Shown here: one piece after another, positions 1 through 11,957 of the stretch | Layout of the letters: every line of letters starts with the position of its first letter | Position numbering within the stretch: the first letter of the stretch is position 1 | The notes under the pieces: generated by a model | What the model saw: only the letters and a program-made list of their open reading frames with translations | Databases searched by the model: none | Told to the model about the DNA's origin: nothing | Program-made: the position numbers and the translations under genes | NCBI GenBank assembly: GCA_013400115.1 | Contig: VXBP01010394.1 | Location: forward strand, 186,001-250,000 | Source: Rhinopomastus cyanomelas | Taxonomy: Eukaryota > Chordata > Aves > Bucerotiformes > Rhinopomastidae | Reading direction: 5' to 3' | DNA: 64,000 nt

Positions 1-1349
1 TTTGATCTTTCTATCTCCTTTGCTGGAGGTTATGTTTGTGTAAAACACGGGTAAAATTTCATTGCTGTGTCAACATTTATTTTAAGCTGTGCAAAATGTA
101 GTTGCTCACCTATCAACTCCATGAGGTCAGCAGCCAAGTTTTATAACTGGTGGAGTTACAATTTCCCATCTTGCTTACTGAGCTCACTGTGTTCTTCCAT
201 CTGATGCTCAAACCAGCTCCAAGGTACATTTAAAAATAGAAGGTTGTGTTTTCTTATATCTCCATGTTCATTTTGACCAGTAACTAAAGCACCCAGATCT
301 GGAGATGTCCAAAAGCCATAGTCTTTTCCTTTTAACCTCAAGCGAGTGACTGGCTGTATGAAACATAGAGCTGTTGTGTTGTTTTTACAGTAGCCGTCTC
401 CTGCTCAGACCACCTGAAATGGCCTCCGCACAGGTTTCTGTTCTCATTCCAGAGGGGAATTGTGTTTTCTGCTTTCTACAGGACCACAGATTTCTCAGTG
501 TGATCCCCTGGTGTGCGTATGGCAAATATCTGCCATGACTGCTAAAACTGTTCTATCAAGATTATTAATTGTGTGATTAGAATGCATGAATGAAACTTGT
601 CGTATGACTTTGGTACTCTTGCTGAAATGTTAACGCACGGTGATGTGCTGTGGTAGAGAGCCATAGTTAAAGCTGTAACTGAACCATCAGACCACAGTTT
701 CTTCCTAACACATAGTCCTTACAATTATGTTTTCCCATGGTTTAAGAGAAAATTCACAAGGGGACAGTGTCACTCTTTGCACGTCTTGCTGCTTCATAAA
801 TCAGTGTCAGCGTTTTAACCTGGGGGCTCGTCAACCAAGTCAGCTTATTGTCTCTTAGCGGGTGTCCGTGGAGCAGAAAGAAATTATGAAGTAGAAGAAG
901 CGTTCCAACAAGTTACGGTTTTTCCAGAAATAACAAGGACTAAAGATCTTCCAGGAATGTTATGGCTTTGAGGTTAGTTTGTGTTTCTGTTTCGCTCACC
1001 AAGCTAGCTCAGTAGAACGCAAATAGAACACTAAGCTTGATGTAGCATCCCTGGATCTCAGTCTTCCCAAATTATAAATGTACTGAGTTTGAGCTTGTAT
1101 GTGCAGCCTGTATTAGCAAACTGGTATCAAATGGAGACAAGGACCCAACTACTCTTGGTCTGCATCAGGTATAGCATTGGTACTGCTTGCTTCGTCAAAG
1201 TGAAGACTGCCAATGGAGGCAGTGGAACAAACGGGACTCATAGGAGCATAGGATCCTGTGATAAATAAGAAGGGTATAGCTCATGTTTGGTGGTGTTTGG
1301 AGAAAGGGTTCTCAGTAAAGACAGGTAGGGAGGAGGAGAGTCTGTTCTT
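1..1349. other. No gene seen; unique AT-rich DNA
   Basis: No recognisable exon, RNA gene or repeat is visible. The sequence is ordinary mixed-composition vertebrate non-coding DNA. A 61-codon minus-strand open frame (156-341) has no recognisable family, no convincing splice context and a length expected by chance. Confidence 0.5.
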
Positions 1350-1742
1350 CAAGTGTTGGAGAGACTCCAGTGTCTGGAGCTCCTCTGTGGACTGGGCCAG
1401 ACTGCTGGGTCTGGAGAGGAGGAGACTGAGGGGAGAACTATCAGTCCTTTCCAAGGATGGCACCAGTCTCTCTGTGGTGGTGTCCAGTGATAGTACAAGG
1501 GGCAGTGGAACAAACTGGAACATAGGATGTAAAAATACATAAAATCTTTTTCACTGTGAGGGTACCAGAGCTTTGGCCCAGGCTGCCCAGAGCGGTTGTG
1601 ATGTCTCCTGCTCTGGAGACATCCCAAACCTGCTTGGACATGTTCCTGTGGGATCTGGTCTAGGTGATGGTGCTCTGGCAGGGGAGTTGGAGTAGATGAT
1701 CTTCAGTGATTCCTTCCAACCCCACCAATCTGTGATACTGTA
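1350..1742 (+). mobile_element. CR1 LINE, 5'-truncated 3' fragment (diverged)
   Basis: This is the 3' part of a CR1 non-LTR retrotransposon in sense orientation. Visible landmarks are 'ctgggtctggagaggaggagactgag' at about 1405-1432, the 'gataGTACAAGGGGCAGTGG' block near 1489-1508, 'CAGGCTGCCCAGAG' near 1579-1592, 'ctggagacat' near 1613-1622, and the terminal 'GATGATCTTCAGTGATTCCTTCCAACC' near 1695-1721, ending in 'ctgtgatactgta'. The coding part is broken by substitutions and indels. Compared with the copies at 8.45 kb and 62.6 kb it belongs to the same broad subfamily but is more decayed. The 5' edge is approximate because divergence rises there. Confidence 0.8.
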
Positions 1743-1884
1743 CACAGGCCTGTTTCACAGAAGTCTTTCCTCTTGAAGCATTTCTAGATGTGTGAAAAGG
1801 GACCAGTTTGACTGCCTCCTGGGAAGTTACTGGATCTGTGGATTGATGATATTGTCCACCTTGATTGTAGCAAGTTCTCCCCCT

Positions 1885-2505
1885 GGGGTGGTCTAATGTC
1901 TGTCACAGGCTGGGGATGGACCACTTGGGGAACAGTTCTGCTGAGGAGTCTGGGGGCCTTGTTGGACCTGGTAAGGCTGGATGTGAATTAGTCATGTGCC
2001 CTGCGGTGATGCAGGTAGCCAGAATATGAAACAGCACTGAGAAGAGCAAAAATCAGCACACAGGTGATGCGTGGCCTGTATTTGACACTTGCTAGATCAA
2101 GTGTAATATCTGGTCCAGTTTTGTCCTCCCAGTACAAGAGCAAGTTTGATAAATGAGAGAGCCCAGTGGAGGCCCCCAGGATAGCTGAAAACCACAGGAG
2201 TTGTAGCACCTGCCCTGGAAGGCAGAGCTGAGTGAGCTGGGTTCCTCAGCCCAGACAGGAGATGGTTCACGGGTCAGACAACAACCCGCCAAATCAGGAG
2301 AATGAGCTCCAACAGTCATGAATTGAAATGGAGTAAGGTTTGAATTAAACACGAGGGTAGAAGATGCCACTATGAGGATTATTAAGCTGGAACAGCCTGT
2401 GCAGAGAGACAGGAAAGCCTGCAGCTTCAAGGTCTCCAGACCAGTTTGGACCTCAGAGCTGGCCTTGCTCTGAACATGAGACTGGACTAGAGACCCCTGA
2501 GCTGC
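1885..2505 (+). mobile_element. CR1 LINE, old ORF2 fragments (composite)
   Basis: This is a strongly decayed piece of CR1 ORF2. It can be followed through the blocks equivalent to 'LGVLVD..LDMS..CAL', 'HLEYCVQFW.PQYK' (near 2103-2142, 'tctggtccagttttgtcctcccagtacaag') and on to the 3' part. After about 2290 the match becomes patchy. A weaker second match (near 2370-2400, and 'gactggactagagacccctgag' near 2482-2503) suggests an internal deletion or a second copy. It follows directly on the CR1 at 1.35 kb in the same direction, so the two may be tandem or nested insertions. The long minus-strand open frame across 2092-2754 is largely antisense to this element. Confidence 0.6.
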
Positions 2506-3510
2506 CGTGGCCAGCCACAGTGATGCTCTGATTCCTTGTGAAACACTTTTGGCTTTGCATGAACTTTTGGATTCGGTGCTGTGCAGTGCTCGGCAGGGAT
2601 CACAACTCCGATATAAATGCGGAGACAAGGGACACCGCGCAGTAAAACAAAACAGAGCGCACAAACCAAACAAACACACGCAAGTGCAGAACAGAGACAG
2701 AAGAGGAAAAAACCCCACCCACCCAAGCAGAAAACCCAGCAAAAATATGGACAACCTACCAAAAAAGCAGTGGAAGTTTGGGGGTTTTTTTGCAACACCA
2801 ACATCCAGTGTCAGGTGTTGGTTATGTCAGTGAAAGGATTTCTAAAATGTAACAGAAAATACTTTCCCTTGCAGTTTATAGTATTTGTGGGCCTCTCACA
2901 ACATCAGTAGTGAATATTTAATATTGATGAGTGTTGCTTCTCTAAGTGGAGAGTAAGTGTTTTCCAACGACTCGCTTCCAGGTGAGTTGTAATGATCCCA
3001 CACCAGCTCTAAAGATAAACACTCATTTGGATTAAAAGTCAGTTTGGAATTTTTCAGTATTTGAAGACTGGGAGAAAGAAATGCTGAGTGGAAGCCATGA
3101 GGGAAATCTTTCCTAACCCAGTCCTTACCATGTTTGATGGAGAAGACTGATAGCATGAGTGATTGGAGTTACAAACTTATCCTGTAAATGGCTGCTCATT
3201 TTCTCGATGATTCAGTATTTGATGCTTCTATCTGGAAAGACATTCCTTATTCTCTTTTGTAAAATCAGTGGGCAAAAAACTGTGGTGAATGAAGTATGTT
3301 TTTTGTTTGTGGCTTTGTATTTATTAAATATTTAGAGTGGAGCCCTCTGTTTGTATCATTTGCACCTGTGCCTTCAGGGAAATATTTTCCTAAGTATCTT
3401 CTGAGGCTTTGTAGCCTCAGCCAGCTGAGTCTGGATGCTCTAATGGATACACACGCACAACTAGTACAGGGGTGGTGGTTACTCGGTGAGCAGGGTGTTT
3501 TTCCTTACAT

Positions 3511-3530
3511 ACATGACTTTTAAGTCATGT
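3511..3530. repeat. Inverted repeat, 9-bp arms, 2-bp spacer
   Basis: The sequence acatgactt-tt-aagtcatgt is a perfect 9-bp inverted repeat around a two-base centre. It could fold as a hairpin or serve as a dimeric protein site, but no function can be read from it. Confidence 0.9.
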
Positions 3531-6097
3531 CAAAGCATTTCTGCTGAAGGGAAAAAGACCATAATTTTCAGAATTTGTATGCATAAGTTCTAGCAAATAA
3601 ATGAACCTTTCAGACTTGAGCGAGGGTGTGCACTGAGCGGTGAGCATGGCCCCTTCCCGAGACGAATGCACAATGGGATGTCTGAAATGGCAGTAATGGC
3701 GAGCAGCATCTTTGCTCTTATGCCATTAAAACATTGAAATGCCAGAATATTCCCTCTGAGTTAATGGGCAGGTCGTGATTTATGGAACCGCTTTTGCGCT
3801 CAGTGCCTTACAAGCAGAAGAGCCCACTTGGGTCCAGCAGTGTGTTTTGGCTTTCCAGCCCCAGCTTCAGGAGCTGCCTGAGCAAAGGCAGTATCTAAAT
3901 TACTGCTGGATCAGGAAAGACTGCCCGCGATGCCGGTGCCAGCTTTCGCAGCCCTGTTGGGACAGCTGAGTTGTAGGTAGCAGTGCCTCAAGCAAATTTC
4001 ATCAGCCGCTCTGCTGCTTTTTGAATTTTTAAGCCTCTAAATATCATTCTCTGTGTTGTAATCTTTTAAATTTTCTGAGTAATTGTTTCCTGCCTCCTTT
4101 GACCTTCTTCAGTGCATGATCTCCAGCCCACCTGTGATGGCGGCACTTCCAGCAGCCTCTCTGAGAGGTTCCACTGCAATAACCCATGGATGGTAGTGTG
4201 GGTTTCCAAATCTCTGTTTGCCTCTTTATGCATTTCTAGAGAAGGCAGTTTTACAGACAGTTGTTCCTTTATAAGAAGTTGTTCCATTTTTCAGAAGACT
4301 CAAAACTGATAGGTGATGATACCGTTCTGTTAATGGCCTCAGTGAGTCTTGTTAACCTTGTTGTTAATTTGGTCAGAAAACAGATGCAAACACACTCGGC
4401 TGATGAGGTTTTATATATTAGTCATTTTGTTCGATTGACAGTAGATTTATGACGGAAGATGCTTTCTGTTCAGGTGTTCTAGCAAAAGATGGCCATTGTT
4501 AAATGGGAAACCACAGCTTCCAGAACAAAGGTAGAAGGTTTGAATACTAGTGTAGAGAGAGAAAAATTGTTTACAAGTCTATTTCCTCTGTCTCTCTTGC
4601 TTCCAATAGGTCCTTTGTCTTGATAAAGGGATCAGTGAATCACAAAGTGTATGACAACAAATCTGTTGAGTCAGTAATCCATGTTAAGGCAGAGGCAGTT
4701 CCCAAAAGTTGGGCTCAGTGATTTATGAGAGGGAAAGCACAGTTTTCTCCCTTTATCTTGATCCTTACATCAAAATGTATCTGTACAGGACTGCTTCAGT
4801 TCAGTGGGAGCATCTGAGCCTGTTGTCTTGCTGTGCTAAAGCAACGCATTGAATGGGAATCAACTCCAGCAACACATACCTTGCCAGGAGCCTGATCTCG
4901 TGCTAGTGGCTCAGACAGTTGCAGCAGTGAAAAACGTGTTACCAGTCTCTCCCAGCAGACAGAGGTCAGGACTGGGTTTGAGCTGTTCTCACACTTGCTG
5001 TCCTGGCAGTCCCAGGCATTTGCCCTTCCTGTTTCTGAGCTGGTTGCTTGGTGGTGGAATGGGTGAGCAGCCTTTCCTCTTCAGAGGAAAAAGAAACAAA
5101 AGTCTGTGTCTGCTTTCCGTTTGAAGTCAGCTTCACTTTTTAGTGACTTGGACTGGTAAGCAAGGTGAACAGTGACCGTGGTACAGATAGAAACCCATTG
5201 CATTTTCAGACTACTCAATACACTCTGTAGCTTCATTACACTGTCTCTGCTGAAGCACAGGTCTCTTGGGCTACCAAGCTACCACAGGGATTGGGTTTCC
5301 TAGAATTAATCAGTCTCAGCATCTCCTGTTCAGCCTGCTCTTGAGGTCTTCAACTGGCAATTATTTATAGGAGACATAGTTTTGGTGTGTTTCTGGAGCA
5401 CAGTTTGTAGAACAGTAATAGAAGAACATTGTAGGAAGTATTTGATTGTAAGTATCTTTTGCAATCTGTGGTCCCTCAAAACTGATGTGCTCTGAAGGAT
5501 GTTGTTTAATTTCTTTCATAAATACTTCTGGCAATCCATGACTGGTAAGCTGTCAGTGCTCAGCTGCAAGACATGGCTTGTACCCTGACCATCACATTAA
5601 AGAGCCTTTAGAATTGCAGAGTCCTGTTTAAAATCATATGTTTGTGTGTTGTTGAAATGCTGTTCAAGTTGCAAAGTTGTAATTGTTTCCAAGTAAAACC
5701 AGAGGAAAGTGTTGGTGATACCGAATGAGAAAGCCAGAGTCCCTAATGTGATGACTCCCATGACATGACTGTGTTATCGCAGCCCCATAGCCCTCATCGC
5801 AGCAGTAATCCCCACGAACTTGCCAAGAACTCAGCTAAAAGATGGGGATTTTCCACTGCAGGCCACAGAGGGAAGGAAGAAAGAGCCAGCCAGGTGCTCC
5901 TGAGTGTTGTGGGCTGCCCATGCTGGCTGTGGGACATACATCGACTTGGTGGGACTGAGACACAGCTCTGTCTGCTTTAGATCAGAAATGCATGGCTCTT
6001 GTTAAAAACCATTCAGAGATGCTCATGCTAGTAGTTTAAAAAATTGTCATTACTAGAACAAAATTATTACTTGTGAATAATGCTTTCAGTTGGAGGT

Positions 6098-6110
6098 AAA
6101 AAAAAAAAAA
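6098..6110. repeat. A13 homopolymer
   Basis: Uninterrupted run of 13 A. No retroposed sequence is recognisable upstream, so it need not be a poly(A) tail. Confidence 0.95.
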
Positions 6111-8452
6111 GAAGCTTAAAAAAGCTCTCATGGATGTAAGAAGGTCAAAACCCCAAGTGCTAATGTGTGCTAAGGCTGAAAAATAACTTGGTGAATAAGA
6201 CGGTATAAAGTGAATAACAAGACCTTCCCTAGAGGTCTGGCTGAAAATTTTTCAGTCCGGGGTTTGATTATTAGTTGCTTCTATTATTATTTATCATCCA
6301 TAAACACTATGCAAAGCCAGGTCCCCATTTGTGGGACTTGGAGTTCCTTAGACCAGGATTTCATATCGTTTCTAAGCTGGGTTTGGAAGAGTATCTGGGA
6401 GAAGTGTTTGCTACACACGAATGTGCAATTAGTAGAACTTGTAAATGTCATTTTGAAGCAGTACCAGAGTTCATTTTGTCATTTCTTTTATTTTTTTAAT
6501 AATTTTATTTCTTCTCAGCATCAGTCATTAAGCTTTATCTAAAATATGGATTGCTTGGCTTGCTGCACTGATTTTGATTTTATTTTTCCTGTGTGGGATA
6601 AAGAGTAAAAGTGACTTAATCCTCCAAGGCTGCAAGGAATGTTGGATCTGGCACTGAGAAAGAAAATAGTTGGTTTGCAGTGGGAATGGTATGGAAACCA
6701 AATACTCCTGATGCTTCCTAAAAGAAGAAAAATGAGCAGCTGATGCTGATGACTTGCAACTTTCAGACTTTTATCACAAGTAATGACAGTGTTCATGTGT
6801 TTTGTCAGCCATTTGTGCAATAGCTTTGTGCTGTTACTGGAATAACACATCACGCCTTGACGCAGAGAAATCAGTTTGGCAGACAGTAAAAGCACAGATA
6901 AAAGTTGGCAGTACGTGGCCTCACGAGTGTAAAGGGAGCATAGTGGCACCGACGGGGCTGTTTGTGAACCTACGGTCCTGCTCTGAGCTCTGGACTGACA
7001 GCCGCTGCTCTTGGTACACAGCAGTGCTTCAGTGCCAAACACACGCACACGCACCGGTGCACAAAGCCTACAAACAGCAGTGCAGCAGAACACTTGGGTT
7101 CTGTCTGAGCAAACAGGGGTGATTGAAGCCCTTGTGTGCCCTTCAGCATTGAGACGGGAAGAACTTGCCTTACTTTCAGTTAACTGTCTGTAAAACGTAG
7201 CTGTTCTTTTACAGGCAGCGTCACAAGTCATGTGAATGAAGTTTTAAATAAAGGCAGACTGGTGTTCTCCCAAGTTTTTATACAGTTATCATAGGATTTG
7301 GTTTGGCTTAGCCATGTGTTTGACATTTGTGGTGACTCTAATTGATGGGTACTGCTTTTATGGTACATGTCCCAGCGTATTTCAGAGCAAACTTTAATGC
7401 TAGGCTGTACGCATCCTTTTTAATCTCACGTCTGTATTCCTGCAGCATTATGTGGATTATGATTCGGGCACTTACCAAAACTGGAATGTCTGATGGTTGT
7501 GTGGGAAGAGATTGATCCCTGTTGTTTGTGCACTGCTGTTCAGGTTTCTGCAACACCGACTATGTAACGTATTAAAACCTTTCTCCCATAGCAGTACATG
7601 GTCTTTGCATTCCTGCTAGAAAAGAAATGAACATATATTCTAAGTGTACAAAAGCAAATGCTATACCTGGGATAGCCTGAAAGTACAAGCTAGCAGCCAG
7701 TACTGCTGGGAAAAACAAGTTTGAGCTTCAGATACTTTGAAGGATGAAAGTTGTTTGGTTTTTTTCTGCAGTTGTGTCAGTTACTAAGTAAAGGAATGTG
7801 TTTTTGCATAGGCATGACCCCAGTGAAATGTTGTTATAGGCTGTAATCAGAGCCAAGATGTAATGAGCAGGAGCTTTGAAGGTAGTCACTCCTTTGCTTG
7901 TTTGTCACAGTAGCCTGTGATATATAGGGAGATTTGAGGGATGGCAGGCAGAAGCCTGGTAGCTTGTTTCCTCCTAGGGAAGGTTTGTTTGGAAGCAGGG
8001 AAAGAGATAAACGTTTTCCGATTACAGACATGGCAGAGCAATCAGAACAAATCTGTGTAGTGTCGGGGGGGTTTATTTTTCCTGAGCAGACTCGGTGCCT
8101 GTGTGTCAGGACTAGACTGTGTCGTACAAAGACGTAACTGTGAAAGTCTCCCTAAAGCAGGTAGAACTGAAGGTTTTCTGTCATTCAGTGGTAAAGGGAT
8201 ATGATGGTTAATAGCAAACTCTGAGGGAAGTGTAAAGCCTCTGTTAGGTCTGTCCAGGAACCCTCCTGGGTCATCATCCCTAGAGGTGGTAGCCCCATGC
8301 ATCTTAATCCCCTCAGGCTCCTCAAGACCTCATCTTGTGTTTTTCCAGCTGTAAGAGTCAAATAAGCTGCTTTGTTGTGGTATCACAAATCAAGGCCGGT
8401 GCTTCGTCTCACCATGCTCTCAGGTAACAGATCTCAAAGAAGATCATCCTCT

Positions 8453-8897
8453 CAAAGGCTTCCAAAGAACGAGGGTAATGAAGGAAGCAGAACACCTCCC
8501 TTATGAGGAAAGGCTGAGGGAGCTGAGTCCCTTTAGCTTAGAGAAGAGGAGCCTGAGGGGTGACCTCATTAATGTTTACAAATATGTGAGGAGTGGGAGT
8601 CAGGGGGATGGAGCTGGGCTCTCCTCAGTGTCACTTAGTGCTAGGACAAGGGGCAATAGGTGGAACACAGGAGGTTCCATATGAATATAAGGAGGAACTT
8701 CTTCCCAGTGAGGGTGACGGAGCACTGGAATAGGCTACCCAGGGGGGTTTGTGGAGTCTCCTTCTCTGGAGACATTTAAGACCCACCTGGATATGTTCCT
8801 GTGTGACTTGGTCTAAGTGATCCTGCTGTGTCAGGGGGATTGGACTAGATGATCTTTCAAGGTTCCTTCCAATCCCTAATGTTCTGTGATTCTGTGT
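8453..8897 (+). mobile_element. CR1 LINE, 5'-truncated copy, young subfamily
   Basis: 3' part of CR1 in sense orientation. It starts within ORF2 at the segment encoding '[20 protein letters not shown]' followed by '[15 protein letters not shown]'. It continues through the ORF2 C-terminus and 3' UTR ('TGATCCTGCTGTGTCAGGGG', 'GATTGGACTAGATGATC') and ends with 'gttctgtgattctgtg' at about 8881-8897, the CR1 3' repeat. Relative to the copy at 62.6 kb it lacks a few bases in the 'GGGTGTAAGCTGGAAC' block (near 8654-8664), which shifts the frame, so the coding remnant is dead. The open frame 8478-8684 is this remnant, not a host gene. Confidence 0.95.
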
Positions 8898-10540
8898 GGT
8901 TAAAGAATGTATTACAAACACATTTGGTCTCTTTAAAAATTCATATATCATTGACTGCTGGCATTTCTGTCTTGTTCTGTCAGTTGTTGTTGAAGGATAA
9001 ACAGATAACTGTTAAGAAAATCTGCCCAGTTCTTCAATGTAGAGAATTGTGAAAGTCTTTATGGAACTTGTGCTTGCCCTAAGGTTTGTGTTTGGCTCTG
9101 CCTGTTTGACTGAGGGATGTCTCCCCGAGCAAGGTGTGGGTTCTCCAGTGGAAAAAGTCTACTCAGGAGAGAGCAGAGTCTGACCTTGGCGAGGTTTGGG
9201 GTATTTACTGATTGCAAACTTGACATTAAATAATTCCTGGAATAGTAAACGTTTCATATTGACTTTTGTTGTATCTGGCAAGAGGCCTTAAGAAGTCCCC
9301 GACTGGTGTTGCTCTGCTCCAGTATCTTTATAGTTCCTTTGATTGATTTGACAGAACGTTCACATGTCTGTTTCTCTGAGCTGTTTTCTCAGCAGCAAAA
9401 CATGAGATTAGGAAAAAAGATACCGTCAGCTTTTCAGCTGTTTGCTTTTTTTCCTAGTCACTACATGTTAATGTGCAAATCAGCGTGCACAGCGCGAAAC
9501 GGCCCTAGAGTCCCCGCCGGGTGTAAATCAAACACGAATTCTCTCGTGGAATTTCATAAATATTGGTAAGTGGAACAAAACTGGCACCTTTGCAATGGAA
9601 TGATGAATGGTTTCAAGAAGATCTGTAAAAAATCCAGGGTGATTGGCTGGACATTTAATAGCTCCCCCAGTAGAAAATGCGTAAGTGTGTTATCCTTAGT
9701 TTTCCATCTCCCTTGTCTAACAGGCGGGTAGGGTTCTGACACTTCCTTTTGTGCATCTCATATATTTTTAAGAAATAAAATTGCAAGAGGAACAATGAAT
9801 GAGAAAATAAATGACACACACACTTCTCCTGTACCTTCTGGCCCAGTTCATCTGGCAGTTCTGCATTTGCCTGCGTGCTTCACAGGGCTGAGCTTTTTGT
9901 AAATACTGATTTGTGAAATGAGTTACTGATTGATTTGCGTCCAAATCACTGGCTGCAAGATTTACAAAGAAGTGCTGTCACTGCTGCGTGTATGGCTGGA
10001 GAAAAAACAGTTGCAGGGGAGAGAGAACACACTTGGCTGGTGAAGTTTTTTTTTAAGAGAAGAAATGCTTCCAAAACTCACAGTGCTCATTCATGGAAGG
10101 AAAATATTTCTGTGTTGTCATTTTACTTTTCCCTTGACTTTGAGCAGTGAAACTTAAGTGTTAGTAATGTTGATTTGGAAGTTGAATGATTTGGCAATCC
10201 TGGGTTACAAAACCCGCAGGAAGATGCCATTCAAGTCACATTACCACTCAAAATCCAGCCAGCTGGGCTGGGTTGACTGAGGTCAACTTCTCTGTGCATA
10301 AAGGAAGATGTTTTTCTTTATTTTTATGTACAGCGAGATGTTTAGAGTGAGTTGTAACCAGCTTTTCACATTTTTTGAGAACTTTACTCTTTCTCTAGTT
10401 AAATGCAGCATTCAACAAATACTTTTCAGTCACTTCTTCTTGAAAGTGCCAGCTGTTTTAAGTAGATCAAGTGTAGTCAAGCTGAATAGCCCTCACTTGA
10501 ACTGAATCTGCTTCACTTGGCTGTTGTCACCAGAATTTTC
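8898..10540. other. No gene seen; unique DNA with a small CpG-rich spot
   Basis: No exon or repeat family is recognisable. The only compositional departure is at about 9483-9546, where eight CpGs fall in some 65 bases, in contrast to very CpG-poor surroundings. Open frames are all shorter than 90 codons. Confidence 0.5.
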
Positions 10541-10674
10541 ACAGAATCACAGAACAATCACGGTTGGAAAGGACCTCCCAGATCACCAAGTGCAACCATA
10601 CCCTACAACAGCAAAAACCCTAAATACCTGATTGATTGATTAAGACATAATAACCCCCTCCATGCCTGCCACTA

Positions 10675-10956
10675 TAGCAGGTCCTGAAGCATCACATCTA
10701 CATGTTTCTTAAATAACTCCAGGCTTGGCGACTCAACCACCTCCCTGGGAAGGCTGTTCCAGTTCTTCACCACTCTTTCTGTAAAGAATTTCTTCCTAAT
10801 ATCCAATGCAAACCTCCCCTGCCTCAACTTCAGACCATCTCCCCTGGTTTTGTCATTAGTTACTAAGGAGAAGAGGTCGACACCCACCTCTCTACAACCT
10901 CCTTTCAGGTAGTTGTAGAGGGCAATGAGGTGCCCCCTCAGCTTCCTCTTCTTCAA
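10675..10956 (-). pseudogene. CR1 ORF2 C-terminal fragment
   Basis: A 94-codon open frame encoding the C-terminal tail of CR1 ORF2. Recognisable blocks are '[18 protein letters not shown]', '[22 protein letters not shown]' in shortened form, and the closing '[19 protein letters not shown]'. It is in a different frame from the RT fragment upstream, so indels separate the two. The function of this tail domain in CR1 is not well defined. It is not a host gene. Confidence 0.9.
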
Positions 10957-11399
10957 ACTAAACCTGCCCAGCTCCCTCAGCCTCTCCTCATACGCTCCTC
11001 ATGAGCTTGGTAGCTCTCTTCTGAGCATGTTCCAGCATCTCAATGTCTTTCCTGTAATGAGGGGCCTAGAACTGAACACAGAATTTGAGGTGAGGCCTCA
11101 CAGGGGCCAAGTACAAGGGCACAATAACTTCAGTTCTCCTGCTGACCACACTATTCCTGATACAAGCCAGGATCCTGTTGGCCTTCTTCCAAGGCCACCT
11201 GGGCACATTGCTGGCTCATATTAAGCAGGCTGTCTACCAGCACCCCCAGGTCCTTTTCTGCTGGGCAACTTTCCCACTCGTCTCCAAGCCTGTAGCGTTA
11301 CCTGGGGTCATTGTGACTGAAATGCAGGACCCAGCACTTGGCCTTATTGTATCTCATACAGTTGACCTTGGCCCATCAATCCAACTTGTCCATGTCCCT

Positions 11400-11957
11400 C
11401 TATAAAGTCATCCCACCCTCAAGCAGATCAACACTTCCACACAATTTGGTGTCATCTGCAAACTTATTGAGGGTGGTCTCAATCCCCACGTCCAGATCAT
11501 CAATAAAGATATTAAACAAGTCTGGCCAAAAAACTGATCCCTGTGGGACATCACTGGTGACCAGCAGCCAGCTAGATTTCACCCCATTAATGACAACTCT
11601 CTGGGAGCGGTCAGCCAACCAGTTCTTAACCCAGTGAAGAGTAGATTTTTCTATACCATAATTCACCAGTTTCTCCAGAAGAATGTTATGGGAGGTTGTA
11701 TCAAAAGCCTTACTAAAGTCCAAGTAGATAACATCCGCAGCCTTCTGCCCATCCAAAAGGTGAGTCACATGGTCATAGAAAGACATCAGACTGCTTAAGT
11801 AAGATCTCGCTTTCATAAACCCATGCTGACTGGTCCTGATGCCTTGGCTGCCCTGCAATTGCTGTGAGAGCTCACTCAAGATGATCCTCTCCATGATCTT
11901 TTCTGGTACTGAAGTCAGGGTGACAGGCCTGTAGTTCCTCAGATCCTCAAAAAAAAC
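11400..11957 (-). pseudogene. CR1 ORF2 reverse transcriptase fragment
   Basis: Part of the CR1 ORF2 polyprotein, the enzyme that copies the element's RNA into DNA at the target site. The open frame is 195 codons if read back to a GTG at 11987, but the family match begins at 'LRNYRPV' (residues 16-22). Visible motifs in order are SQHGF (53-57), motif [10 protein letters not shown] (88-96; 11700-11726) with its catalytic Asp, motif B, here DVPQGS instead of the usual GVPQGS (146-151; 11535-11552), and motif C FADD with the catalytic Asp pair (176-179; FADDTKL at 11442-11462). The frame stops at 11400, where full elements read on. The N-terminal endonuclease is missing, and motif B and the following residues (FWP for LGP) are altered. 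It is a dead fragment, although the metal-binding Asp residues survive. Confidence 0.93.

Larger units (their letters stand above)
2506..8452. other. No gene seen; mostly unique DNA
   Basis: About 6 kb without a recognisable exon or RNA gene. It contains an A/C-rich stretch (about 2640-2770), a 20-bp near-perfect palindrome (3511-3530) and an A13 run (6098-6110). The longest open frame of the whole window is here: 230 codons on the minus strand at 6539-7231, starting with ATG and matching no family that I recognise. Other open frames are under about 110 codons and overlap on both strands, which is typical of non-coding DNA. Confidence 0.45.
10541..11957 (-). mobile_element. CR1 LINE, longest copy, with RT remnant
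   Basis: A 5'-truncated CR1 in antisense orientation, about 1.4 kb. The 3' end lies at 10541 ('cacagaatcacagaa', complement of the CR1 terminal repeat). The 3' UTR runs to about 10671. The ORF2 C-terminus follows (10675-10956, encoding '[16 protein letters not shown]' and '[20 protein letters not shown]'), then the connection region (10957-11399, broken by frameshifts and stops), then the reverse transcriptase core (11400-11957). The element stops abruptly just before the 'LRNYRPV' motif, so the endonuclease and ORF1 are absent. It is a different CR1 subfamily from the copies at 8.45, 32.5 and 62.6 kb, which read 'INVYKYV' where this one reads 'IALYNYL'. Confidence 0.96.

Noticed and set aside
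2092..2754. 220-codon minus-strand open frame
   Set aside because: Its 3' part is antisense to a decayed CR1 and the rest reads through an A/C-rich simple stretch. The product is a low-complexity Leu/Cys/Phe-rich string without a family.
8478..8684. Possible small gene encoding a 68-residue protein
   Set aside because: It is the CR1 ORF2 C-terminal remnant, followed by the CR1 3' UTR and terminal repeat.
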